Shown here: piece after piece, positions 1 to 6,012 of the stretch
Layout: each line of letters starts with the position of its first letter
How positions within the stretch are numbered: the stretch's first letter is position 1
NCBI GenBank assembly: GCA_902783515.1
Contig: CACZRK010000024.1
Span: 1-7,158, forward strand
Length of the DNA stretch: 7,158 bases
Direction: 5' to 3'
Origin: an uncultured Coriobacteriaceae bacterium
Lineage (GTDB): Bacteria > Actinomycetota > Coriobacteriia > Coriobacteriales > UMGS124
Program-made: the position numbers and the translations under genes
The notes under the pieces: model-generated
What the model was told of the DNA's origin: nothing
Database searches by the model: none
The model's input: only the letters and a program-made list of their open reading frames with translations

Positions 1-1338
1 CCGCGAGGCGCGGGCGCCTTTGACGCCGCGGTGGGCGCGCTCGTCGCGTCGGGCGCGGCGCGCGCGGCGATCTGCACGATCGCGAGCTGGATCCGCAGGA
101 CCTGCGCGGGCACGACGCACATGCTCGGCGACATCTGGGACCGCGGCGCGCGCGGCGACGCCGTGATGGCGCAGCTCATGGCCATCCCGGAGTGCGACGT
201 GCAGTGGGGCAACCATGACGTCTGCTGGATGGGCGCGGCCGGCGGCGACCCGACGTGCGTCGCGACGTGCCTGCGCAACAACCTGAAGTACGGCAACGTC
301 GAGCAGTTCGAGCGGGGCTACGGCATCGGGCTTGACGACCTGCGCGCCTTTGCGGCGCGCACCTACGTCGATGAGGGCGAGGGCGGGATGCCGCCGGTGC
401 TGAAGGCCATCTCGGTGCTGCTCTTCAAGAGCGAGGGACAGGCGATCCGCCGTCACCCCGAGTGGCACATGGGGCGGCGCCTGCTGCTGGACAAGATGGA
501 CCTCGCCGCCGGGACCGTCCGCGTCGGCGACGCGGACTACCCGCTGCGCACGACCGACTTCCCGACCGTGGACCTCGCGCCCGGCGGCGACGCCTACGCC
601 TACACCGCCGAGGAGGCCCGCGTCATGGACGGCCTTGTCGCGGCCTTCACGGGCAGCGAGCGGCTGCGCGCCCAGATCCAGTGGCTCTACGACAACGGCG
701 GCGTCTACCGGGTCGTGCCCGGCCGCGCCGGCCGCGGCGGCTACCTGCTCGTGCACGGCTGCGTGCCGCTCGCCGAGGACGGCACGCTCGCCCAGGTGGA
801 CTGCGGCGACCGCACGCGCGCGGGCCGCGAGCTGCTGGACTGGACCGACGCGGTCTGCCGCCGTGCGTGGGAGGGTCGCGCCCAGGCGGACCTTGACTGG
901 ATGGGCTTCTTCTGGACCGGCTGGCAGTCCACGTTCATGGGGCGCGTCGTGAAGACCTTCGAGCGCACCTACCTCACGGACACGACCACGTGGGCCGAGC
1001 CGGAGGACCCCTACTACGCGCTCACGAACGACGACCCCGCCGCCTGCGGCGTCGTGCTGCGCGCGTTCGGCTGCGACCCCGCGCGCGACGTGATCGTGAA
1101 CGGCCACACGCCCGTCAAGCTGCCCAAGGGGCAGCGCCCCGTGCGCGGCGGCGGCAGGCGCTACGTCATAGACGGCGGCTTCTGCAGGGCGTACCGCAAG
1201 AGCACGGGCATCGCCGGCTACACGCTCATCGATGACGACGAGGGCGTGCGCCTCGTGACGCACGGCGAGTTCGCGGGGCTTGACGCCGCGCTGGACGACC
1301 ACGCGGACGTCTCGCACGAGTCCGAGCGCCTCGCGTAG
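1..1338 (+). CDS. fbp: Fructose-1,6-bisphosphatase, class III (5'-truncated by window edge)
   Basis: The enzyme hydrolyses fructose 1,6-bisphosphate to fructose 6-phosphate in gluconeogenesis, in the cytosol. The frame is open from base 1, so the true start lies outside the window and the first GTG (31) is not a credible start. About 445 residues are visible, against roughly 640-670 for the family, so about 200 N-terminal residues are missing. Diagnostic metallophosphatase-like motifs are present: GDIWDRG (127-147), WGNHD followed by WMGAA (205-240), RNN with a downstream GYGI stretch typical of class III FBPases, and near the C-terminus VNGHTPVK (1096-1119) and IDGGFCRAYRKSTGIAGYTL. These include likely metal and phosphate ligands (D, N, H). 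The segment just before GDIWDRG (IRRTCAGTTHM) is divergent but aligns without a gap to the family pattern, so I see no frameshift. The gene ends with TAG and converges on the ygbA-like gene. Family assignment is secure; regulation cannot be judged without the 5' end. Confidence 0.95.
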   Translation, partial: PRGAGAFDAAVGALVASGAARAAICTIASWIRRTCAGTTHMLGDIWDRGARGDAVMAQLMAIPECDVQWGNHDVCWMGAAGGDPTCVATCLRNNLKYGNVEQFERGYGIGLDDLRAFAARTYVDEGEGGMPPVLKAISVLLFKSEGQAIRRHPEWHMGRRLLLDKMDLAAGTVRVGDADYPLRTTDFPTVDLAPGGDAYAYTAEEARVMDGLVAAFTGSERLRAQIQWLYDNGGVYRVVPGRAGRGGYLLVHGCVPLAEDGTLAQVDCGDRTRAGRELLDWTDAVCRRAWEGRAQADLDWMGFFWTGWQSTFMGRVVKTFERTYLTDTTTWAEPEDPYYALTNDDPAACGVVLRAFGCDPARDVIVNGHTPVKLPKGQRPVRGGGRRYVIDGGFCRAYRKSTGIAGYTLIDDDEGVRLVTHGEFAGLDAALDDHADVSHESERLA

Positions 1339-1345
1339 GGGAGGT

Positions 1346-1389
1346 GCGCCCGCGGGCGACGCCGTTGCCTCGGCGCCAGTCGCGGGCGC
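1346..1389. terminator. GC-rich stem-loop between convergent fbp and ygbA genes
   Basis: A perfect 9-bp inverted repeat, GCGCCCGCG (1346-1354) and CGCGGGCGC (1381-1389), lies in the 63-nt gap between two convergent genes. The enclosed bases can extend it with GGCG (1355-1358) against CGCC (1374-1377), leaving three unpaired bases on the right arm. There is no U tract on either side, so this is not a classical intrinsic terminator. The position between two stop codons makes a bidirectional termination or 3'-end stabilising role plausible. In DNA this GC-rich, short inverted repeats also arise by chance. Confidence 0.4.
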
Positions 1390-1401
1390 CGGGACCGGGG
1401 C

Positions 1402-1926
1402 TCAGTAGTCCTGGCCTCGGCTCTCGTCGCGCCGCGCGCGGCGTTCGGCGTCCTGCCGCCGCCCGACGAGCACGTCCTGGCGCAGATGCCGCAGCGCCTC
1501 CAGGAACAGGCCGCGGAACATCGCACGCGGGCCGGCGTATGCCATGGACTGGCGCTGCCAGTTGCTCTCCTCGGTGCTGTAGCAGTGGACGTCGCAGGTG
1601 CGGCAGGAGGGCTTGGGGTCCTTCGGGCACATCACGCGGCGGTACTCGCCGTAGCGCGCGTGCGCGGCGCAGTCGGGGCAGAGCAGCGGGACCTTCGCGG
1701 CGGGGAAGGCGCCGGCGCGCACGGCCTCGCTGTCGTAGGGCAGGCGGTCCGCCCGGGCGTGATGGTCGGCACACCAGATCTCGGTCATGCGCGCGAGCGT
1801 GACCACGTCCTGCGCGACGTGCGGCACCTCGGCGAGCCGACGCCGGTACTCGCGTCGCTGCTCGGGGGTCATGTCCTCGGCATGCGCGGGCGCGTCGCCG
1901 CCCGTCTGCACGCGCTCGTCTAGCAT
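1402..1926 (-). CDS. ygbA: YgbA-like protein (nitrous oxide-stimulated promoter family)
   Basis: This is a 174-residue soluble protein of the family named after E. coli YgbA, whose gene is induced by nitric oxide/nitrite; its biochemical role is not settled. The signature is a cysteine cluster, CPDC (C83, C86), C100, C108, C111 and C115 in SCRTCDVHCY, followed by the typical MAYAGPRAMF and ALRHL. C52 precedes the cluster in WCADHH. The spacing suggests a metal or Fe-S site. Compared with E. coli YgbA (about 117 residues) it has a longer N-terminus (about 35 residues, charged) and an Arg-rich tail. The chosen ATG (1926-1924) has a strong SD, GGAGGAG (1938-1932), with 5-nt spacing. A longer open frame reaching upstream into the cyuA region (to about 2271) is antisense-like noise of low-complexity Arg/Gly. 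The ATG overlaps the cyuA stop by 7 nt, so translation is probably coupled. Confidence 0.88.
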   Translation of the reverse strand: MLDERVQTGGDAPAHAEDMTPEQRREYRRRLAEVPHVAQDVVTLARMTEIWCADHHARADRLPYDSEAVRAGAFPAAKVPLLCPDCAAHARYGEYRRVMCPKDPKPSCRTCDVHCYSTEESNWQRQSMAYAGPRAMFRGLFLEALRHLRQDVLVGRRQDAERRARRDESRGQDY

Positions 1927-3362
1927 CGCATCTCCTCCGGTCCGGTCTTGCCGATCATGATCTTCAGGATCTCGTTGTCGGTGTCGCGCATGCCCACGCG
2001 GCCGACGTAGCCCATGGACATGATGGTCGTCTCCACGTCGCTCGCCACCAGCCCGTCGCCGGCGCAGAAGTCGTCGCCGAGCATCGCCATCTGGTGGCCG
2101 AGCATGGCGGCGTCCACGGCGCTCGCGATCTTCGCGGCGCAGCTCGCCTTGGCGCCGTCGCACATGATGCCGCCCACGTTCGCGAGCGTGTTCACCACGG
2201 TCGACCCGATCTGCGCCGTCGTGCCGCCCGCGAGGTACGTCACGCCCGCGCCCGCGCCCGCGGCGGCGCACACGACGCCGCAGAAGGCGGACAGGCTGCC
2301 GATGTAATGCTTGAGGTGCAGCGCGCAGAGGTTGGCGAGCGCGAGCGCCCGCAGGAGCTGGTCGTGCGGCGCGTGGACGGTCTCGGCGTACTCGATGACG
2401 GGCAGGCTCACCGTGACGCCCTGGTTGCCCGAGCCGGAGTTGATCACCACGGGCAGCGAGCAGCCGCCCATGCGGGCGTCCGAGCCCGCCGCCGCGCGGG
2501 CGCGCATGCGCGTGGTGACGTCTATGGGGCGGGTCGCCATGATCGTCCGGCCGATCTCGCTGCCCCAGTGGCCGGAGAGGCCCTCCTGGGAGATGGCGGT
2601 GTTGCAGGCGATCTGCCGCTCCAGCACCTCGCGCAGGCCGGGCAGTGCGTCAAGGTCCGCCGTGCGCGCGAAGTCGCAGATGCGCTCCATCGTGAGCGAG
2701 GCCTTCACCTCCTCGCAGCTCTCAGTCGCCTCGCCGCCGGCCGCATCCCCGTCGCGGGGCGCCTCGTCGCCAGCCGTGCCCGCGCCCTCCTCGCGCGCGT
2801 CGCCGGCGCAGCCGCACCCGTCCGGCTCGACGTCCAGGGCGCCGGGGCAGATGGCCTCCACGCGCTCGGGTGCGACGTCCGCGCCGTCGTACGTCACGCG
2901 CGTCACGTTCGTGTGGCGCTCGGAGATCGTCACGCTCGCCTCGTGCCGCGCGCCCGCCGCGTCCACGCCGCGGACCGTGGCGACGATGTGCAGGTTGGGC
3001 ACGCCCTCCACGAGCTCGACGTCGCAGAAGCCGCGGGCGACCGCGTCCCGGGTCCTCTCGACGTCATCGTGCGTCACCGCCTGCAGGACCTGCAGGCGGG
3101 CGGTGGGGTCGCCGCCGATGACGCCAAGGGTCGCGGCGCACTCGACCCCCTTCATGCCCTCGGCGTTCGGCACGGCGACGCTCTTGACGTTCTTGATGAT
3201 GTTGCCGCTGCAGGCGACGCTCACGTGTTCGCAGGGCGCGCCGAGCACGCGCGCGGCGAGCGCGGCGGCGTAGGCGAGCGCGATGGGCTCGGTGCATCCA
3301 AGCGCGCAGACGAGCTCGCTGCGCAGCAGGCGGACGTAGGATCGGGCGCAGGCAGTGTCCAT
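1920..3362 (-). CDS. cyuA: L-cysteine desulfidase (CyuA/YhaM family, [4Fe-4S])
   Basis: CyuA converts L-cysteine to pyruvate, ammonia and sulfide in the anaerobic cytosol. With the ATG at 3362 the protein has 480 residues. Motifs in order: ALGCTEPIALAYA with the proposed catalytic C23; CSGNIIKNVKSVAVPNAEG (residues 52-70); MGGCSLPVVINSGSGNQG (298-315); SLSAFCGVV (C361); IMCDGAKASC (C401, C408). The C361/C401/C408 spacing (40, then 7) matches the three cluster ligands described for the archaeal enzyme MJ1025 (C282, C322, C329, from memory), so the enzyme looks catalytically complete. An in-frame ATG at 3377 adds five residues; I prefer 3362 because AGAGGG (3374-3369) sits 6 nt upstream and because the start-to-C23 distance then fits the family. 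Residues about 178-217 form an acidic, Gly/Ala-rich low-complexity insert, making the protein about 40 longer than usual. The stop overlaps the ygbA-like start. Confidence 0.93.
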   Translation of the reverse strand: MDTACARSYVRLLRSELVCALGCTEPIALAYAAALAARVLGAPCEHVSVACSGNIIKNVKSVAVPNAEGMKGVECAATLGVIGGDPTARLQVLQAVTHDDVERTRDAVARGFCDVELVEGVPNLHIVATVRGVDAAGARHEASVTISERHTNVTRVTYDGADVAPERVEAICPGALDVEPDGCGCAGDAREEGAGTAGDEAPRDGDAAGGEATESCEEVKASLTMERICDFARTADLDALPGLREVLERQIACNTAISQEGLSGHWGSEIGRTIMATRPIDVTTRMRARAAAGSDARMGGCSLPVVINSGSGNQGVTVSLPVIEYAETVHAPHDQLLRALALANLCALHLKHYIGSLSAFCGVVCAAAGAGAGVTYLAGGTTAQIGSTVVNTLANVGGIMCDGAKASCAAKIASAVDAAMLGHQMAMLGDDFCAGDGLVASDVETTIMSMGYVGRVGMRDTDNEILKIMIGKTGPEEMRC

Positions 3363-3389
3363 GGCGTTCCCTCTCATGGGTCTCTCGTG

Positions 3390-3451
3390 CCGGGCGTGCC
3401 CGGGCGCGGCGCGACGGGGGCGTCGGCGTCGGCACGCCCGGGCGCGGCGCG
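3390..3451. repeat. Direct plus inverted repeat cluster between xth and cyuA
   Basis: A perfect 16-bp direct repeat, GCCCGGGCGCGGCGCG, occurs at 3398-3413 and 3436-3451 (38-bp period). Overlapping it, CCGGGCGTGCC (3390-3400) and GGCACGCCCGG (3431-3441) form a perfect 11-bp inverted repeat with a 30-nt loop. The cluster lies immediately downstream of the xth stop (transcription is leftward) and about 28 nt upstream of the cyuA start. On position it could terminate xth transcripts, attenuate read-through into cyuA or stabilise an mRNA end. There is no U tract, and no A/T-rich -10 box is visible here. Confidence 0.5.
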
Positions 3452-3452
3452 T

Positions 3453-4280
3453 CTAGAGCGCGATCTCCAGCTTGACGGGGCAGTGGTCGCTGCCGCGCAC
3501 CTCGGTGAGGATGGAGGCGTCGGTCACGCGCGGGGCGAGCGCGTCGCTCACGAGGAAGTAGTCGATGCGCCACCCCGCGTTGCGCGCGCGGGCGTTGAAG
3601 CGATAGCTCCACCAGCTGTAGGCGTCGCGCGCGTCGGGGTGCAGGGCGCGGAAGGTGTCGACGAACCCGGCGTCGAGCAGGGCGGTGAACTTCTCGCGCT
3701 CCTGGTCGGAGAAGCCCGCCTTGCCGCGGTTGGGGCCGGGGTTCTTCAGGTCTATCTCCTCGTGCGCCACGTTGAAGTCGCCGCACGTGATGACCGGCTT
3801 GGAGGCGGCCAGCTCCGTGAGGAACCCGCGGTAGGCGTCGTCCCACGCCATGCGGTAGTCGATGCGGGCGAGGCCCTCCTGCGCGTTGGGCGTGTAGACG
3901 TCCACGAACCAGAAGGCGGGGAACTCGAGCGCGCAGATGCGCCCCTCGTCGTCGGGGTTCTCCGGGAAGCCGTAGCGCACGCCCATCGGCTCCTCGCGCG
4001 AGAAGACGGCCGTGCCCGAGTAGCCCTTGCGCTCGGCGAAGTTCCACGTCTGCGCGTAGCCGGGCAGCTCAAGGCCGAGCTTGGCGCGGTCGGGCTCCTG
4101 CAGCTTGGTCTCCTGCAGGGCGATGACGTCGGCGTCTAGCGCGTCCACCACGCGGTCAAAGCCCTTCCTGAGCACCGCGCGCAGCCCGTTCACGTTCCAG
4201 GAGACCATGCGCAGCGTGCCGGGCGTGCGCGGCGCGAAGCTCAGGTCTCGGTTCAGCAGGTCGTCATCGGCGGCAGCCAT
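3453..4280 (-). CDS. xth: Exodeoxyribonuclease III / AP endonuclease (ExoA/XthA type)
   Basis: This Mg2+-dependent nuclease of base excision repair cleaves the DNA backbone 5' to abasic sites and removes nucleotides from 3' ends. The 275-residue product shows every motif of the exonuclease-endonuclease-phosphatase fold: VSWNVNG (N29), LQETK (E57), VYTPNAQ (Y129), TCGDFNVAH (D168, N170), the ExoIII-type stretch NPGPNRGKAGFSDQER (180-195), WWSYRFNARARNAGWRIDYFLVS (split as WWSY 223-226, GWRIDYFLVS 236-245) and GSDHCPV (D265, H266). The residues before VSWNVNG (1-25) are an extension relative to the usual start; a Met at residue 25 could be an alternative, but it has no SD, whereas the ATG at 4280 is preceded by GAAGGGA. 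The gene stands 72 nt after lrgB in the same direction, so co-transcription is likely. It ends in TAG. Confidence 0.96.
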   Translation of the reverse strand: MAAADDDLLNRDLSFAPRTPGTLRMVSWNVNGLRAVLRKGFDRVVDALDADVIALQETKLQEPDRAKLGLELPGYAQTWNFAERKGYSGTAVFSREEPMGVRYGFPENPDDEGRICALEFPAFWFVDVYTPNAQEGLARIDYRMAWDDAYRGFLTELAASKPVITCGDFNVAHEEIDLKNPGPNRGKAGFSDQEREKFTALLDAGFVDTFRALHPDARDAYSWWSYRFNARARNAGWRIDYFLVSDALAPRVTDASILTEVRGSDHCPVKLEIAL

Positions 4281-4352
4281 GGCGTTCGTCCCTTCCCGCG
4301 CCGCACCCGTCGCCCCCGGCCCCCGGGACGTCCGTCGTCCTGGCGGCCGGCA
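4281..4352. other. Intergenic gap lrgB-xth, no clear signal
   Basis: This 72-nt gap is extremely C-rich on the + strand. A small dyad, GGACG/CGTCC with a 5-nt loop (around 4327-4341), is the only structure I see. There is no A/T-rich -10 box, so xth probably depends on read-through from lrgAB. The SD of xth, GAAGGGA, lies at the low-coordinate end. Confidence 0.35.
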
Positions 4353-5045
4353 CTAGCCGAGCAGCGAGTGATACGTCAGCGCGATGATCATCGTGATGAG
4401 GCCGGACACGCCGATGGCGATGCCGCTCATGGCCCCCTCCAGCTCGTTGATCTCCAGCGCCTTGCTCGTGCCGATCGCGTGGCTGCAGGTGCCGATGGCC
4501 ACGCCCGCGGCGATGGGGCTCTTCACGTGGAAGAGCTTGGTGAGCGTCGGCGCCAGGATGGAGCCCATGATACCGCTCGCGATGACGACGGCGACGGTGA
4601 TGGAGGTGATTCCGCCGAGCTCCTGCGAGATGCTCATGGCGATGGGGGTCGTGACCGACTTGGGCAGCGTGGACATCGTGACGGCCTGGTCCATGCCGAA
4701 CGCCTTGCACAGCAGGTAGGAGGAGACGATGGAGGTGATGGAGCCCATGAGGCAGCCGGCGAGGACCGGGATGAAGTGCTTCTTCAGAATGGTGATCTGC
4801 TGGTAGATGGAGAACGCGAGCACCGCCGTGGCGGGCCCGAGGAAGAACGAGATCACGCGCGCGCCCTGCTGGTAGTCGGACAGCGGGATGCGGAACGTCG
4901 TCAGGATGACGATGATGAACGTCACGGCGACGAGCAGCGGGTTGAGCAGCGGGGTGCGGATGTGCTTGTTGAGCCAGACGGCCCCCTCAAAGGCGACGAT
5001 GGACAGGATGATGCCAAACGAGACGTGCAGCGCGGTCAGCAGCAT
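4353..5045 (-). CDS. lrgB: LrgB/CidB-family membrane protein
   Basis: This is a 230-residue integral membrane protein of the LrgB/CidB/YohK family, the partner of LrgA/CidA. Members have been described as antiholin-like modulators of murein hydrolase activity, and in some bacteria LrgAB-type pairs take up or export pyruvate; the plant relative moves glycolate/glycerate. Family motifs are visible: FFLGPATAVLAFSIYQ (residues 67-82), LPKSVTTPIAM (127-137), GTCSHAIGTSKA (185-196) and ELEGAMSGIAIGVSGL (201-216). Hydrophobic segments fit about 6-7 membrane spans (roughly 7-23, 35-50, 65-83, 92-113, 146-166, 205-228). Length is normal for the family. The ATG overlaps the lrgA stop codon by one base (TAATG), with a strong SD, AAGGAGG (5062-5056), inside lrgA. 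The two are therefore coupled and probably made in fixed ratio. The gene ends in TAG. Confidence 0.94.
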   Translation of the reverse strand: MLLTALHVSFGIILSIVAFEGAVWLNKHIRTPLLNPLLVAVTFIIVILTTFRIPLSDYQQGARVISFFLGPATAVLAFSIYQQITILKKHFIPVLAGCLMGSITSIVSSYLLCKAFGMDQAVTMSTLPKSVTTPIAMSISQELGGITSITVAVVIASGIMGSILAPTLTKLFHVKSPIAAGVAIGTCSHAIGTSKALEINELEGAMSGIAIGVSGLITMIIALTYHSLLG

Positions 5046-5797
5046 TAGCGCGCGCCCTCCTTCGAGTCGGTCCGGACGGCGGCCTGCGCGTCGCCGCCGG
5101 CGATCGCGGCGCGCGCCTTGCGCGCGTCGAGCCTGGCCATGAGGTTCATGACGGTGGAGACGGTGAACGAGGTGACGAAGAACACGAGCACCGTCGTGAT
5201 GAGGCAGATGAGGACGAGCTTGATGATGTTCGGCGCGATCATGGAGAAGCTGCCCATGATGGCCACCGCCGCCGGGATGAAGAAGATCGACATGTGGTCG
5301 AGCAGGAAGTTCGCGCCGTCGGCGATGTTGCGCATGCGCAGCGTCCCGGTCATGAGGAAGACGAGCAGCACGATCATGGAGACGATGTTGCTCGGGACGT
5401 CCACCGGCAGGATGTCCGCCAGGCGCTCGCCCGCCATGCAGACGGCGACGATGAGCGCGATCTGCAGGATGATGCGCACGGCCTTGTGCAGGTGGACGTG
5501 GGCGCGGATGAGCGCCTTGCGCATCCGCGCGATGCGTGCCTCGCGCGGCGAGATGACGCCGTCGCCGTTCAGGTCGGGGTTGATCGCGTCCACCTTGCGC
5601 TTGATGAGCGACTCGCTGACGACGTCCGCCTCGTCCACAACGCGCAGCGGGGACTGGAGCAGGGGGACGCGCGAGTCACGGTCGGCACCCTCGCGCTCGC
5701 GCTCCTCCTCGGCCACGACCTCGTCGGCGATGTCGTCCCCCAGGTTGCTGGCCATCCCGTGGTCGTCGTCAAACAGCGTGCTGTCGTCGTCGCGCAT
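5045..5797 (-). CDS. lrgA: LrgA/CidA-family membrane protein with N-terminal EF-hand extension
   Basis: The product has 250 residues, about twice the usual 110-150 of LrgA/CidA. Residues 105-217 are the normal small holin-like domain with four hydrophobic spans (about 107-123, 135-151, 170-187, 191-216) and the family pattern of LADILP, VPSNIVSMIVLLVFLMTG (134-151) and NFLLDHMSIFFIPAAVAIM (163-181). The first 104 residues are an extra, charged, presumably cytosolic segment. It has an acidic stretch (residues 3-40), then a helix-loop-helix whose loop D75-E86 reads DLNGDGVISPRE and fits the EF-hand consensus DxNxDGxIxxxE, followed by a basic amphipathic helix (87-104). The C-terminal 30 residues are hydrophilic. 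The start is uncertain: the only SD-like element, GGAAGG, lies about 15 nt upstream of the ATG at 5797. A later Met (residue 15) has no SD. It is coupled to lrgB by TAATG. The membrane domain call is firm; calcium binding is inference from the motif. Confidence 0.85.
   Translation of the reverse strand: MRDDDSTLFDDDHGMASNLGDDIADEVVAEEEREREGADRDSRVPLLQSPLRVVDEADVVSESLIKRKVDAINPDLNGDGVISPREARIARMRKALIRAHVHLHKAVRIILQIALIVAVCMAGERLADILPVDVPSNIVSMIVLLVFLMTGTLRMRNIADGANFLLDHMSIFFIPAAVAIMGSFSMIAPNIIKLVLICLITTVLVFFVTSFTVSTVMNLMARLDARKARAAIAGGDAQAAVRTDSKEGAR
5540..5575 (-). other. EF-hand calcium-binding loop encoded within lrgA
   Basis: These twelve codons encode residues 75-86, DLNGDGVISPRE. Loop positions 1 (D), 3 (N), 5 (D), 6 (G), 8 (I) and 12 (E) all carry the canonical EF-hand residues. 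The predicted entering helix is about residues 61-73 and the exiting helix about 85-99. Only one EF-hand is present, whereas EF-hands usually work in pairs, so pairing between LrgA subunits would be needed. Confidence 0.7.
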
Positions 5798-5856
5798 GTG
5801 CAGGTCATCGATCCTTCCGCGCCGCCGGGGAGCCTCGTGGTTGCGTGAGGGGTCCC

Positions 5857-5862
5857 ATCCTA
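5857..5862 (-). promoter_or_regulatory. Possible -10 box for the lrgAB transcript
   Basis: On the - strand the sequence reads GCTAGGATGG; TAGGAT keeps the T, A, A and T of the sigma-70 -10 consensus. It would place a start about 50 nt before the lrgA ATG. No good -35 box is found at the right distance, so support is weak. Confidence 0.25.
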
Positions 5863-5892
5863 GCAGCGCCTCTGCCGCGTCGGGTAGATTCG

Positions 5893-5939
5893 CGGTGACG
5901 ATACGTGGTCTTCACCTGAGCTTCGCGCGATCGTCACCG
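5893..5939. repeat. Perfect 10-bp inverted repeat in the lrgA-folE divergent region
   Basis: CGGTGACGAT (5893-5902) and ATCGTCACCG (5930-5939) are exact reverse complements separated by 27 nt. A further TCACC at 5912-5916 could pair with the same left arm. The site lies upstream of both divergent genes, where an operator or a transcript-end hairpin would be expected. It is less GC-extreme than its surroundings, which makes a chance repeat less likely. Confidence 0.5.
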
Positions 5940-5987
5940 AGCGGGCACGCCCCGCGCGGCCCCGCGAGCCCGCGCTCGCCCATTCAT

Positions 5988-6009
5988 GCGCGAATGGTCA
6001 CGTTCGCGC
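5988..6009. promoter_or_regulatory. Dyad GCGCGAA-N8-TTCGCGC upstream of folE promoter
   Basis: GCGCGAA (5988-5994) and TTCGCGC (6003-6009) form a perfect 7-bp dyad with an 8-nt spacer, a geometry common for dimeric repressor operators. An overlapping dyad, CATTC (5981-5985) with GAATG (5992-5996), would exclude it as a hairpin. It sits about 40-60 bp upstream of the TACAAT box. Confidence 0.35.
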
Positions 6010-6012
6010 GGC

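Noticed and set aside
1..150. Possible frameshift before GDIWDRG in fbp
   Set aside because: The divergent segment aligns without gaps to the class III FBPase pattern around the same motif (Ile-Arg-Arg, then His before GDI), so sequence divergence is a sufficient explanation.
1927..2271. N-terminal extension of the ygbA-like gene
   Set aside because: This part overlaps cyuA in another frame and is low-complexity Arg/Gly/Asp. The ATG at 1926 has a strong SD and gives a family-sized protein.
2094..4139. 681-codon open frame on the + strand
   Set aside because: It runs antisense to cyuA and xth, which have clear catalytic motifs. Its translation is Ala/Arg/Gly/Val-rich with no recognisable domain, as expected from a shadow frame in GC-rich DNA.
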